64,000 nucleotides of DNA from contig NC_080720.1 in NCBI RefSeq assembly GCF_019097595.1, positions 25,792,852 to 25,856,851 on the forward strand, written 5' to 3'. Below the pieces are notes generated by a model that was not told where the DNA came from, searched no databases, and was given only the letters and a program-made list of their open reading frames with translations. The DNA is from Hemibagrus wyckioides. Taxonomy: Eukaryota > Chordata > Actinopteri > Siluriformes > Bagridae. Position numbers and translations under genes: made by a program. Of the stretch, positions 1 to 12,559 are shown piece by piece. Numbering within the stretch: position 1 is the stretch's first letter; each line of letters opens with the position of its first letter.

Positions 1-34
1 ACAGAGGGTGGGAGGCGTTCCTGCTCTCCTCCGC

Positions 35-40
35 ATATAT
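35..40 (+). promoter_or_regulatory. Candidate TATA-like box of ackr3
   Basis: An ATATAT core lies in a GC-richer stretch about 30 bases before the start of a CT-rich transcribed-looking leader. This spacing fits a TATA element for the ackr3 non-coding first exon. The call rests on position and motif only. No transcription start can be read from the sequence. Confidence 0.4.
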
Positions 41-65
41 TAACCAGCACCAGTAGCGCAAAGCG

Positions 66-214
66 AGACAATCTCTCTCTCTCCTTCTCTCTCCTTCTCT
101 CTCTCTCTCTCAGTCTCTCTCAGTCTCTTCTGTGTTTAGGACAGACCTGAGGCTCTGCAGGATTAATCACGACACGTCCAGATCTGCGGAATCCCGGAGA
201 TCGATACCAATAAC
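66..214 (+). other. ackr3: Putative non-coding exon 1 (5' UTR) of ackr3
   Basis: The exon is inferred from a strong splice donor, AAC|GTAAGG, at 214/215, downstream of a TATA-like box. It contains no long reading frame and carries a CT microsatellite. In vertebrates ACKR3 has a non-coding 5' exon and keeps its whole coding sequence in one downstream exon, which matches this layout. The left boundary is a guess based on TATA spacing. Confidence 0.55.
69..133 (+). repeat. Polypyrimidine (CT)n tract in the ackr3 leader
   Basis: The tract is a run of CT dinucleotides broken by a few CCTT and CAGT interruptions. It sits inside the putative first exon, so length variation would change the 5' UTR. 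Pyrimidine/purine strand asymmetry like this can also affect local DNA structure. Confidence 0.85.
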
Positions 215-1016
215 GTAAGGATTGTGCCATGCTTTTTCTTTTCATTTGGTGAATTCAGTGCGATTTTAAACGCGTCTAACTTTATCGTTTTGCTGAAGAA
301 ACTCTGAGCTCACTTCATGCGCAGCTGATTTGGTCCCGGGGCGGGTATGTGGTGCTGAACTGCTTTTAACAGCTTAAAGCCCTCACGTACTTTGAGCTAC
401 TGAAACGGATTAACATTCTACCAATTCGGATTACCTCGTTTTTCAGATCAGTGTGGAAAAGTGTCATAAGAATGTTTTCACTGTGTGAGCAACGAGTATA
501 TTAGGAATGATGCATTTGTAAGCTCTGATGAACTATTTAAGCATTTGGGTTAAAATGTAATCGGCTTATTAAGCTTTTAAGCTCTTTTTTAAAACATAAA
601 ATCATTTTTTACATGAATAATCTCAGAGAAGAATTAAACTCGCCCTGCTCTTTTTTTTTGTACGTCTGCTCTCACATGAATATTGTGCAAGGTTTTGATA
701 TGAGATGCTGTGATTTCACAATGACACCTTTTAGTCATAATTTTGTATGCTTTCCTTTGCAAATATTTCTTACCCTTCAACACCTTTCCAGCATTTCTTC
801 CAAATGTAAACAAGCAGGCAATTGTATAGTGGAGTGTAAATTTGTTCTCAAATGCTTGTTTTACATTGGTTTCTGTCTGTTTAACATCTTAACACACTCA
901 CTACATTTTTTTAGGCTCTGAGTGCCTCTAAGGTCCACTAACCAATCCTTCCCTATGCGGAGCCGAATGCTTTAACTTGTTAAAGGGAAACAATGCAGAG
1001 TTTCAGGGGGCTTAGG

Positions 1017-1059
<43 letters not shown>

Positions 1060-2602
1060 GTGGGGAGGGGGATTGAGGCGAGAGTTGCCGTGTCCACACA
1101 GGGAGCTCTTTGTGCCTTGAGGCCTGGGGGTTCAGGTAAGGGCGCCCGCTGTATCTGAAGAGTGTAAACACAACAGTTTTACAACAAGGTGGGTGGGGGA
1201 ACACTCATAGACCACCACGTTTTATTGCACCTGATGAGCTCACATCGTCTCCCTCCACCAGTAATTACAGAGGAGAGCTGCAAAGACTATCGGCTCCACT
1301 GCCGCTGTGGTTTTGTAGGATTGGTAATCTTGTAGCGGTGCATTAAGAGCAGCTGCATCTCCTCTCATGTTTCTCTTAATGCCATTAAGGTTAGGTGCTA
1401 ACACTGTTTCTTGTTAGAAACAGCCAGCCGGCATGGAATGAAGCTAAACAAACTTAAACAGATTATATCAGTCGATGGCTCTTCAGCTGTGTGCACCACA
1501 CACAGACACAAGTGGTCCATTTGGAAGGTGACACTTTGTTTTAATTTCTTTGTAAATAACAGATTAAGATGTGGACCTGGTTAGGTTTAAGATGCATGTT
1601 CTACTTGCACGTAATAAAGGTTTTGTAAAACCTTTTTGTTCTTTGATCTGATTGTCAGCTCAGCTGTACGCTGTTCTTTTTGAAATACTCCATGCTCTTG
1701 GCTCTCTTAAAGACAGGAGAGTGGCTTATATAATATGGTGTATTATACAGTACATTGTTCAGGACGCTGCTTTCCCTTGTTCTCTGTCTGTCCTAATTTC
1801 AGTGCAGACCTTTTGCTGTTTATGCTCATATGCAATGCAGCTTTTTGCCTCCCAAGCAATATTGCTTTTTTGCCTTCTTTCTGTCCTTCAGTCATTCTGA
1901 TTCATTTCGGAAGTGGAGCTCTCTGTTTTCTGTCACTGTGCTCCTCTATGGACTAAAAATACAAACCCAACAAGTGATTTGTTTTAGATACCCCAGTTTA
2001 ACAGAGATTCTGGTGTAAGGTATTCATTTATTTCTGAGTTCCAGAGCAGTAAGAGTAAGGAATTCGTAATCTGTAGATTTTAGCTATAAAACTGTCATAG
2101 CAGGCTTAGTTATAATCCAGTTAGCATCTACTGTCTGCATGAGTTTTGTTCCTGCATTATGTGTGGAGCTATGCTGTTATCAGTTCTTTCTGTTTTTCCT
2201 AATGGACTGTGTGTGATAGTATTGTAAGACACTGATAACAGTCTTAGAGTAGAGGGATCTCCAATTTTATGCATTCTTTCAGTCATTTGCATTTTATTTG
2301 ATGATGGCTTTCAGCCCTGATAACGCCCCTTTTTGACAGCCCTGCTATTGATAGATTACAAGCAATTCTGAGAAATGGCTCCCTGTTACGTATAAGGCTG
2401 AAAAAATTCCTTCAAACCACATGAGGTCCTGCCCTCTGACATGGGACCCTGGTGTGTTTGAGATGTTTTAGATTATGAATGTTGTTTTTAAAAATAAACA
2501 TTCTTTGTTGCACATTTTTCTGTCTTCCCAGTACTTAATTGGGACCTGTGAACATTTCTTGCCAGTACCTCATAACTCACCAGTGGCTGTTTTACATTGC
2601 AG
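215..2602 (+). other. ackr3: ackr3 intron 1
   Basis: The interval runs from the GTAAGG donor at 215 to an acceptor before the coding exon. Two acceptors are plausible: a strong pyrimidine tract ending in CCCAG at 2531, and TTGCAG at 2602. Either leaves the ATG at 2632 intact. The intron holds a (GA)n microsatellite at about 1015-1056 and short open frames with no recognisable product. Nothing else was seen in it. Confidence 0.6.
1015..1056 (+). repeat. (GA)n microsatellite
   Basis: Nearly pure GA dinucleotides lie inside ackr3 intron 1, with one ACA interruption near the start. The minus-strand open frame across it (Ser/Leu/Pro-rich) is an artefact of the repeat. Confidence 0.9.
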
Positions 2603-2631
2603 GATCAAGAGTTCTTGTGAGGAAAATCACC

Positions 2632-3729
2632 ATGAGTGTGAATATGAATGAACTGACGGAGCTGCTGGACATTTTGAAAGAGCAGAACTTCTCCTTCCTG
2701 GAGGAGAATGGCTCTCGAGTGGAGACAATGGTGTGCTTAAGTGCCTTCAGCCACACAGCCATGCTCTACTCCCTCTCCATTCTCTATGTGTTCATCTTTA
2801 TCATCGGCCTGGCTGCTAACACACTGGTGGTGTGGGTGAACATTCGCTCCAGCCGTGAGCGCCATGAGACACACTTGTACATCCTCAACCTGGCCATCGC
2901 TGACCTGTGTGTAGTGGCGACGCTGCCGATATCCATTAGCTCACTTCTCCAGCATGGCCACTGGCCATTTGGTGATGGCATGTGTAAGATCACACATCTC
3001 ATCTTTAGCGTCAACCTCTTCAGCAGCATCTTCTTTCTTACCTGCATGAGTGTGGATCGTTATCTGTCCGTGGCTTACTTTGGCGACTCTGCAGGACACA
3101 ACAAGAGAAGATGGATAAGGCAGATCATCTGTGTGGGAATATGGGTGTTGGCACTGCTCGCTGCCCTGCCTGATACTTACTTTCTCCAGGCTGTCAAGTC
3201 CACACACTCAGATATAACCGTGTGCAAATCCATGTATCCAGCAGAGAAGTTGCACGAGTGGACTGTAGGAGTTCAGCTGAGCTTCATTATCCTTGGTTTT
3301 GCCATTCCCTTCCCTGTGATTGCTGTATTCTACGCCCTTCTGGCCAGGGTGATCAGCTCCTCGGCGGACCAGGAGCGCAATGCTAGCCGACGTCTCGTCT
3401 TCACCTACATAGTGGTATTTTTGGTGTGCTGGCTACCCTACCATGGCACACTACTGCTAGACACTCTGTCACTGCTCAACACATTGTCACTGAGCTGCCT
3501 CCAGGAGAATGCACTGTACGTAGCACTGCATGTAACACAGTGTCTCTCACTGCTACACTGCTGTGTCAATCCAGTGGTGTACAACTTCATCAACCGCAAC
3601 TACCGCTATGACCTCATGAAGGCCTTCATCTTTAAGTACTCCACCAAAAGTGGACTGGCCAAGCTAATTGACGTGACACGTGCTTCTGAGACCGAATATT
3701 CTGCTGTCGAGAGTCAGGCCCCTCTGTGA
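2632..3729 (+). CDS. ackr3: Atypical chemokine receptor 3 (CXCR7)
   Basis: This is a complete 365-residue class A GPCR; human ACKR3 has 362 residues. The family scavenges CXCL12 and CXCL11 at the plasma membrane and signals through beta-arrestin rather than G proteins, shaping CXCL12 gradients for migrating cells. Visible features are an N-glycosylation site NFS at 19-21, seven hydrophobic segments, the TM3/ECL2 cysteines C118 and C198, an extra N-terminus/ECL3 pair (C35, C289), and a DRYLSVAYF motif at 142-150. Also present are CWLPY at 266-270 (TM6), NPVVY at 313-317 (TM7), and a tail with FINRNYRY and SETEYSA that closely matches ACKR3. The ATG at 2632 has a good Kozak context (CACCATGA). 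Frames opened farther upstream lack an ATG, and a second in-frame ATG lies at 2644. Fish have a and b paralogues, and I cannot say which this is. Confidence 0.97.
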   Translation: MSVNMNELTELLDILKEQNFSFLEENGSRVETMVCLSAFSHTAMLYSLSILYVFIFIIGLAANTLVVWVNIRSSRERHETHLYILNLAIADLCVVATLPISISSLLQHGHWPFGDGMCKITHLIFSVNLFSSIFFLTCMSVDRYLSVAYFGDSAGHNKRRWIRQIICVGIWVLALLAALPDTYFLQAVKSTHSDITVCKSMYPAEKLHEWTVGVQLSFIILGFAIPFPVIAVFYALLARVISSSADQERNASRRLVFTYIVVFLVCWLPYHGTLLLDTLSLLNTLSLSCLQENALYVALHVTQCLSLLHCCVNPVVYNFINRNYRYDLMKAFIFKYSTKSGLAKLIDVTRASETEYSAVESQAPL

Positions 3730-4472
3730 GGAAATTTCCTGTGAAGAAACTTTTGATGTAAACTCTGAGGACCCTCTGTATTGGGTTGAGAAACACAGTT
3801 ACAAAGAGACTGACCTCTTAAACTGCATCTCCTTTGAAACAGCATATGCTTTATAAGGGACTATAGAATATTGTATTTGTTCAGGCTATACTGTACATCT
3901 CTATACACAATTTAATTATATATTGTTTTGCAAATTCAACTGATTTTGAGAGGCATAATGACAGAAGCACTTGTACTGAGTTGAAGGGTAAGCCAGTAAG
4001 CTTCGGCGTTGACTGGTCAAGCATATAAGGTCACAGGGGTCAGTCGAAATCTGCTCCCCCGGAGGAGACGCTTAGAGAACACACAAAGCCTCAGGGCCCT
4101 TTTTGACCTGAGGGCTGACCCCGTCTCCGTTTATCTGTACCTTTCGGCCACCTTTAGGCTGAATATCCTGGCATCACAAGTGTTTAGCCAATGGACCAAG
4201 ACGGAGTTAATAAGGAGGGACACAAAAGAGCCAAAGCATGGTGAGCGGAAGGGGACAAGTCCAAAATCTCATCAAGAGACAATTGTCAAGGAAAGACTGA
4301 AATGCTTGCATGTGTTATTGTATAATTCCAACTGTAGAACCCAGATATTTTTTCTAGATAGATGTATGCTTTTGTAAATACTAAGGAATATTTATATATT
4401 CATCAGTGTGTATGTTCAGTGTTTTGACATGTTAAAATGTACTATTGAAATAAAAAAAGGTATTCCTGAAAA
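3730..4472 (+). other. ackr3: ackr3 3' UTR
   Basis: The sequence is AT-rich non-coding DNA between the ackr3 stop and the first good poly(A) signal. It contains several TATTTAT-like AU-rich motifs. An open frame at 4009-4377 lies inside it but has no family resemblance and is judged fortuitous. Confidence 0.6.
4449..4454 (+). terminator. Poly(A) signal AATAAA, likely for ackr3
   Basis: This canonical hexamer lies about 720 bases after the ackr3 stop and is followed by a GT/T-rich stretch (about 4480-4490) that could serve as the downstream element. A (CA)n repeat begins just after it. Confidence 0.55.
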
Positions 4473-7400
4473 CACAAAAGTGTGGTTTTTCACACACACA
4501 CACACACACACACACAAAATAAAAAAAAGAAAAAATCTAATATATACATACTGCTTGATTAACATCTGTTGCTGTCTTATTAAATTTTTATTAGTTATTT
4601 GGAGAAGAGACTTGAATTACATCTTAAATTGCATCTTGTCACAGAGATCCATGGTTTATTGGAAAAAGATCATGATTACAAATCCATTTTTAGCTTCACA
4701 GTTTAGTAGAAAATGTTTTTTTCCCCCTAAAGAATTCAAGACCAGCATTTGTTCAGTGCTCTTTGTCAGTTAGTTGTACTATATACAGCGAGCCCACAAC
4801 TTCTAAACATAATTCAGCAACTCGTTTGTGTGCGTCATCAACTTATCTGTGCTAAACATCACATAGCTATTTGTACTGGAAATATTTAATACTATTAAAT
4901 GGGAACAGAAATATGTATAAACTGAAGAGTTAAGTATGATGAATAAAAGCCAGGTTGACACCACAGAGACACTACAGTTTGGTACTTTTGTTATTACTTC
5001 TAGTCGGCACATATAGGTAATTTTAAGGTATAGTAAAACTACAGTGCGAATTGTATGGATCTCACCCATAGCAGTTCAGTTACAGTAAGCATGCTCTATA
5101 TTCACCAGCAATTTTACGGTGTAAAATCTATCCATATGGTGGCCCTCAAGGAGAGCAGACATCTCTACTGATCTAGTGGAGATAATTCATGTGCTTGCAT
5201 GCGTGTGTGTGTGTGTGTGCCTTTTGCTCTTTGTACATTCGCCTTCGGTGGCAGAGGGAAGGAGGGGTGGCTGGTTAATCAGTACCAGGGCTTCTTTTCA
5301 GTCTTTCTGCTTTGTAGTTGCGAAAAGGATCCAGGTGTTTTTTAGACTCAGCACCAAGTTTCAAAGAGACCCTCCTTCTCCCTCTTCATCACCGTGGCTC
5401 CAAGTGCACAGCAAATTACACTGTCTGTGCGAGACATGATTACCGTCACCTCCCAATTGGAAACTCCCCAAAAGAGAACAAGGTCTTAGTTTATCCATAA
5501 ACATATGATATGATGCACCATTACATTTCAAATAATATACTCATATGTATTGGGTGAACAGGAAATAACCATCTGGTAATCCCCTTTTGTTTTAAATTAA
5601 AGCTGAAAATGGAGTACACATGAGTAGTACACACACATGTTAAAGACCAAGCAAAGCTTTTTTTGTGCTTGTTTCAACCTGTAAAAACCTGTACTACAAC
5701 CTTGTGCGTTAATTAAAACAGACAGAGTAGTGTTTACATTTAAATGGATTAGCAGTATTTTCTTTTTTGCCAAATAGAACCCTCAGGGTTTGAGTATAGG
5801 ACCAATAGGATTGACTTAGAAGTATTTTATAAGTATTTTACTTACTGTATCTACTGCACATAAAAAATAAAAAATGCACATAAAAATGAGTAGTTTTGGC
5901 AAGATGAAATGAAGTATTGAAATATAAAATGTAGAAATTCATACATATGTTATGGTGAGCATGTTGTATAACAGTAGTGCTTAATAATCTTAATGGTTTA
6001 AATGGAAAAAAAAAAAGTCAAATGATTGCAAATCCCCATGTAGCTTCACAGCATAACTAAAAAAAGAAAAGGTCTGTCAATTAGCACACAGGATTTCCAC
6101 TGCTTTATCTGTGGCATGAAATAAAACTGACAATCGCTTTTTTTTGTACAGCAGCTGCAAACAATAAATTGCTCTCACAAAGAAAGCTATACCCGGGTCC
6201 TGGTGGTAAACTCACCGTCTGCTATGGCTTTAAAAGGACGGATCTTCGGAGTGTTAGTGTTATGAGGTGTGTGTGTGTGTGTGTGGGGATGTGAAAACCA
6301 GTGGGTGGTGTTGGGGTGAAGCTGCAGGACAGAACACCCTTTCACAGTGTCTTCATTTATTTGGATGACGGAGAGACTTGCTCATTTTCTCACGCTCGTG
6401 TGTGTGTGCTACTGATTCGGAATGATTAAGCAATAATCCTGTCACCTAAATAATGCAGGATGTCCTATACTCAGGCTGAAACCAATTCTGCTGTCATGTT
6501 TTGTGAGTTTAGGGAAGTGCTAATTTCAACAAGATGAAGTCATAGGTGACTTGTTCCACAGTTAGAAAGTACTTGTGTGTATGAATACAGTGATTTATTA
6601 CCTTGGTCATGACCTCATCTCCTGACCATTGGCCTGGGTTCACCAAGGAGACTGAGAAGTATGCCCATAACACTGAGAAACAGGGTCACATCAAAGACAC
6701 AGAGCTGTAACTTTTATTGGCCTGATCTAATTTTTTTTTTTTTTTTACATTGTATATTGTTAAAGAAAGAGGCTTGACTATTGTCTATCTATTAAGGCTC
6801 CAAATATTTAAATAGTTTTTCATATGACTTTCCTCGTTTATAAATGTGGCTTATAAATGAGAACAGTTATAATAAATAACATTTTCATTTTTGCTTTTTC
6901 AGTAACGATGTAAATCAACATTAACATCCTGTTGCTTTACTGAGTTTCCTCTAAAGCCTGATCTGATGATTACTCCTTGTTCAAATAGCAATAAACGATG
7001 TACATTATACATAAGGAATTTGATTTCTTTTAAATAAAACCAAACGTACTTTAAAATCATGGATTAATACCGATCTTTCTGTCATGCTTTACCTGCACTG
7101 TATTAAATCACATAGACTTTTATCGTTCATCTGAACTGTAGGATAACCTTAATCAGCTTTATCATGAAACTGCTTCACATATTTTACTACTAAACACTGT
7201 GACACATGTAATATGAAACCTTAAAGTCAACTGTTGAATGTATAAATTCACCAGTTTGGTTTGTCTCATCAACATGCTGCTATTTGTGTGGACTGTGTTT
7301 CACCATGCATCATGGCCTTTTTTCTTTTCTTTAATGAAACAATCAGTGTTTTGCATTTTGACTCCACTTTATTGCCAGCTTCATTCAAAGATTTGTCTTG

Positions 7401-8205
7401 GAGAGAGAACAGGCACACAGCGCTAAAAAAACGAAACTTTTCCAATGCTTTTGTGCTGTTGGCTCTGTTCGGCTTCTGTACGCTGCATGTTGAACCGTTT
7501 TCAGCGCTTGTTAATACTATGCACTGAGTTTTGTGCATAGAGTTCTGTGGAGCAATTGTAGCAGCATTGCTTCTGCCCCCAGGGGCTTCATTATGGTATT
7601 GAAAGCAGAAATAAAGGCCTGTGTGCTCTTACATTACAGCATATTTCTTTTGTTGGATAAAAAAATCTATGTTGATCATTTTTCATAATGACATTGTTGA
7701 TCATTTTTATTCATTCTTGCAGCCATATCTGCTGTATTGAGAATAAATGAAACTTCAGATTATTATGAAAGATTGAAGTTTTTATTTGTCACATTCACAG
7801 TTATAGACAGTTAGATGATCCAGGATTTCGCCGATTTTTTTTGTGATAGTTGCAGCCAAAATTCTTAATTTTGTGGAAGTATTTTATATTTTGTGCTTTT
7901 CTTATTTTAAATTTTCTTGAGTTGGCAAAATTGTACTTTACAGTGTATACTGTAACTAGCAGTGAAATGGCAACCTGGCCTACTTCTCATTAGACTACGC
8001 AAACAAAATGAATGAAATGAATGGAAAAATAAGTAATAAGTTGAACAAAAGCTAAGAATTGTGCATAGTACATCTGAGACTAAGCATGTCTGAGGCATAT
8101 ATAATGCATATATATACATACATAAATGTGTCAAAAACTGTAATGTGCCAAATATGCAGTTGTTACATGTAGTAATAAGACACAGAGAATCAACAAAAGA
8201 GTCAC
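4473..8205. other. Intergenic, AT-rich, no gene seen
   Basis: The stretch holds (CA)n at 4491-4516, (GT)n at about 5199-5219, (TG)n at about 6268-6285 and a T-run near 6728-6746. Short open frames in it, including one at 5176-5439 seeded by the GT repeat, look random. No exon, RNA gene or recognisable mobile element was found. Confidence 0.6.
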
Positions 8206-8209
8206 TCTA

Positions 8210-8715
8210 GACTCCTAAGGGGTCTGTATGGTGGAGGAATCTAATGGCCTGAGGGAAGAAGCTCCTCCTGAGACTTTAGCAATCAGACTATGAAAGTGTT
8301 TGCCTAATGAACATACCACACTCAGAGCCAGTAATCTTTCTATAGCTCCAGTATAAAGTGTTATTAGGATCGCTGGAGAGATCCTGAATTTCCTGAACAG
8401 TCTCAAATGCTACAGCTGTTGTCTGGCTTTGTTCACCTGAGCTTGCAGGTGATGAGTCCAGGTCAGATCCTCAGTGATGTGTACTCGGAGCTACCTGAAG
8501 CTGTCCACAGTAGAAAGATCTTGAATGGGTGTAGTCCAGCTGCTGCTTTTTCCTAAAGTCCACAACCAGATCTTTGGTTTTGCTGGTGTTCATAGACAGA
8601 CAGCTAGCCCGGCACCATGCCTCATCAAGGTAGGCAGCCTCCTTCTTGTTGTAAATGAGGCCCATAACCATGGTGTTGTCAGCAAACTTGTGTGTAGAGA
8701 GAGTACTGAGTACTC
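8210..8715 (-). mobile_element. LINE relic, reverse-transcriptase C-terminal part
   Basis: Read on the minus strand, the piece begins with KFADNT, the place of the FADD catalytic motif in LINE reverse transcriptases, with the second Asp changed to Asn. It continues with phrases such as LSMNTSKTKDLVVDFRKKQ and LITLYTGAIERLL, which match the C-terminal region of CR1/L2-type LINE polymerases common in fish. Frames are broken by frameshifts and stops, so the copy is dead and 5'-truncated. The exact clade is uncertain. Confidence 0.75.
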
Positions 8716-11700
8716 TCTCTACAAGTACTGAGTTTTTGTTGTTGTTTTTTTAGGTCAGAGGCAATGAGGCACAGGTTGAACAAATGTAATAAAAAGTGAT
8801 ACAAAAATGATGCCAGATGGATGACATTTCAGATTCCTGTATTTACAGCAGGGTTGGGTCACATATGAAGACTTTATGTAGGTCAGAGAGGGAGGAGACC
8901 ATCATAGCATTAGCATCACACACTGGGTATCACCCTGCGAGTCCACAGCACCTTCAGTGAGAGTGACAATGGCCCATTCAGAGTTCCACTCCCTGTGTTT
9001 GGCCTCAGTATTTGGCAGCCTCTCGCTAACTCTTATTGTTTGGTAATGAGACTAGATCATTTTTCATTTCAGCTTTATTTAACAAAGAAGTCTGCTTATC
9101 TGCTTTACAATGCAGGCCTGGCCAAAGGCTTGAAACTATAGAAGGTAGAGAGTGAGTGGTTGAAGGGTTCTATGAAATTCAACACATATACATGAAAAAG
9201 CCAACACAATTACCACACTATTGTCAATGATACGCATATAAGAGAAGTATGGTTGGCTGTACTTGCACAAAAAATAGCGCTAAACTGCACCTTTCCTTTC
9301 CTACTGTCAAGAGTCCAAATTCTGTATGTTTTATACAGTATGTACCTTTCACACTGAAATGTAGATAAAACATCTTGTAGATATGTCAATGTAGAAAAAG
9401 TATCTTTCAAGCTTTATACTTAAAAGGACAAAAAGAGTACACACGAGGTTTCCAACCCAGGGACAAGGAAAGGTATAGTTTAGGGCCCTTTTTTTCTGTG
9501 AATGCACTTAGTGGTCAGAGATTCCTAGCTAATCAATTTAGAGGATGTGGTGTAAAGAAGGAACTGGACAGAGGATGGACCATGAGTTTGTTTTCTCAGG
9601 AGTTCTCTGGCTTGAATGTTGCACAAGAACAAGATTGGGAAGATTATTTTGACAAGAGTGCTACATCCTCACACACTGGTCACCAGAATTATACTAATGT
9701 GTGCACAGAGGACTCTTACTGTCTTGCTTATTTTCACAAGTGTGCTGGCGTCGTTCTGATTTGACCACGGCATTAGCTGCATATACACGTCCAATGTGTT
9801 TAGACTCTACAAATAAGAACCTAAGGCATGGCATGTAGAGGAAAGTCTCAAAGAAAGAGAAATTCCAGTTTTTCCAGCATATGTTATTTAAGCAGAGGAA
9901 GCCTAACAAATGAGAGTCATTACTCTTGCCTATCACATTCAATAATAGCCTGACACTGCTGATTGATTTTCTTGCTTAAACATATGCTTTTTAAGCTGGC
10001 ATTACAATAAGCTGACTGGAGAGGACTCTACAAGAGTTAAATATTTGGAATTCTTTCCCAGTGAATTGTTGTCAGCTAATCACACACAATATTTATATAA
10101 GAAAGCAAACAAGCAGACGTGAAATAAATCATAAGAGACGCCATGACTGCTAGTCCCTCTAAACCTTTCACTATTTAAAAAAAAAAATTTAACATACTGC
10201 TGATTCTTATCAAATGCAGATGCTTGCCAACATCTTTTCTGCATCTCCCACTGCAGATGCTTTAGTTCAGTCGGCTTTGTCAGGTGTCCTGAAAGAAAAA
10301 TGTGCCGCAGTCTGCAGTAAACCATTTCTTTTTGAACCCAGGCTGCTTAGTGCTAATGCATATGAATGTGAGGCCATGCTACAAGCTCAGAGCCTGGGGC
10401 TCCTGCTTTATGCTATTCTCGGGACATAATAAAACAGGGCCCACACAGATGAGTGAGGTGCAGGGGTGCGGCGGTTGTCAGGAGGAGAAAAGAAGGTTGA
10501 GTTGAGCCCCTGCTGCCCCGGGGCCCACTACTTTCACACGCAAGGAACTTAAGATGTACAGAAAGCCCCTGAGATGTGGCATGTTCCTGGGTGACAGGAG
10601 GACTTTGAAAGGGGTGTCATTTTTTATACTTCCATCACCTATTATGGTTTAGATAGACCTCTTGCTTTCATGCAGAATAGAATATATATAGAACGAACAA
10701 GAAACTGAATGCATTTGCACACAGCATATACACAAACTTAACATATGTACACACACCTACTATCTTTGTAAAATAGTGAATGTGTTGGAAGAAAAAAATA
10801 ATTGCTTAAGCTTCCAAAAAAATCGTTCTTGCATGTTGTATTTGCTTTCCTTTTCCTTTTGTGGAAAAAGTAAGTGCATGCAGCAAAGTTAGGCATGCAA
10901 GAGCAATAGTAAATGCTTTTAATAATGTTCTTGCCAGGAACAATCACCTAGGCAGAACACAAACAAACACATAATCAGAAACGGTAACGCATAAACAAAG
11001 GAAAGAAAGGTACTGGAATAAGGAAGCACTGAATAAACAAAGAGACCAGGAGAACAGGGTTAGCAATCGTTGACAAAAACAGGTCAAACAGGGCAACATA
11101 TACAAGTATAAACAAATTTCAGTAGTATATTTACAAAGAACTTGTGCAGGAAACAATGAACCAATGAACTTAAAGTGGTACCAGAGCTGGTGTTGACCAG
11201 CCAGCATTCAGTATATGTCATTAAAAAAGAAATGAATCCCGGGCTAAAATCCACATATTCATCACTATGGTAATATCCAGCAGGTCAAGCCAGCACCTTA
11301 CATATATTAGTTATTTTGACATATAATATAAGCCGAGAGATGGAATAAACTTTTTGGACGTCAGTCAATGCATTGGCCTCCTTTACAACAATATATTGCT
11401 GCACAAGAGTAACACAAGGAAACAATTTGTCACAACACTTTACCCAGATATCTGTCCTTCCTGTAATGAAACACCCAAGAACACAATGGTATCATACAAG
11501 TAATGATACACAGTTTTCAGCAGAAACAATGACTGAACTGAGGGATCAAGTGTCCTAACAATGTGTCCTTTTGTGCATTATTGCACAGTTTGTGTGAAGA
11601 TTCCATTGCCGTACCTAGCAGACAGAGCTCTGTTTACAAATAAATGCAAAAATAATTAAAACAAGATTCCAGCACGTGTAATGTTAATTTATTACAAAAA

Positions 11701-11797
11701 CCTACTTCTGTGGTTTTGTCTTCTGTTGAAAAGTCAATGAGAATAAAGAGGAACAAAAAAAACTTTTTGGAAAATCTGAGTAAGTTTTAAACCCAAG
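8716..11797. other. Intergenic, no gene seen
   Basis: The DNA is ordinary and AT-rich with short random frames. A less AT-rich, repeat-poor stretch at about 10210-10600, which includes an ATGCATAT octamer-like site near 10356, could be a conserved regulatory element, but this is untested. Nothing else was recognised. Confidence 0.5.
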
Positions 11798-12155
11798 CAA
11801 GTGTTACTGAGAGCCAATTTACAAATACATCATCCAATATATAAATACATGCCATGCAAATGAGACGATAGTGTGTATAATCTTTCACAAGATATCAAAA
11901 TAGAAAGCTGCATTTACCAAAATTATAAATCACATGTGCTCAGGGATGCAGTCCAACACCTGCAGCTTCTTGAACTGTTATTGTTCAAGTGTTATTGAGA
12001 GCCAATATACAAACACATCATCCAATATACAAATACAGGCCATGCATATGAGAAGAAAGTGTATATAGTCTTTACAAAAAAGCTAAACAGAAAGTAGAAG
12101 TTACCAAAATTACAGAATACATGTGTTCATGGATGCAATCCTACAACCAAAGCCT
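11798..12155 (+). repeat. Tandem duplication, ~188-bp unit
   Basis: Two diverged copies lie head to tail, each opening with CAAGTGTTAYTGAGAGCCAA, at 11798 and 11986. Shared landmarks include CATCATCCAATATA, GCCATGCAWATGAGA and a TTACCAAAATTA stretch, all in the same order. The second copy runs directly into the 30-bp minisatellite downstream. Confidence 0.75.
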
Positions 12156-12203
12156 CTAAAATGAAAATAAAATCTAGTTTTGTCATGTTTCACTGTTTAA
12201 TCA

Positions 12204-12530
12204 CCGATTCCAAAAGAATCACTGATCACCTTTGTTCCCAATGATCACCAATGTTCTGAATGACCATTCACTGATCACCAGTGTCCCCAATTACCAATCT
12301 CTGGTCACCTATGTTCCTAAAGACCAGTCACTGATCACCATTGTTCCCAATGACCGATCACTGATTACCAACGTTCCTAACATCCAATTACTGATCACCA
12401 GTGTTCCTAAAGACCAATCACTGATCATCATTGTACCCAATTACCAATCACTGATCACCAATGCTCCCAACATCCGAACACTAACCACCATAGTTCCAAA
12501 GAAACATTCTCTGTCGCAGATGTTCTCAAC
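12204..12530 (+). repeat. 30-bp minisatellite, locus 1
   Basis: About ten imperfect copies are present of a 30-base unit built around ACTGATCACCAATGTTCC followed by a CCAATC-like segment. Because the unit is a multiple of three and lacks stops in one frame, it opens a 108-codon frame (12232-12558) encoding a decapeptide repeat of the type SLITxVPNxQ. Nothing suggests it is translated. A second array of the same unit lies at 16650-16940. Confidence 0.85.
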
Positions 12531-12559
12531 ACCCATTCTTGCTTATATTTACAAATAAT

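Noticed and set aside
4009..4377. 122-codon open frame after ackr3
   Set aside because: It lies between the ackr3 stop and its poly(A) signal, has no recognisable domain and no start context, so it is treated as 3' UTR.
12232..12558. Decapeptide-repeat protein gene
   Set aside because: The open frame follows from a 30-base unit lacking stops. There is no promoter, splice or start evidence, and the second locus is open on the other strand instead.
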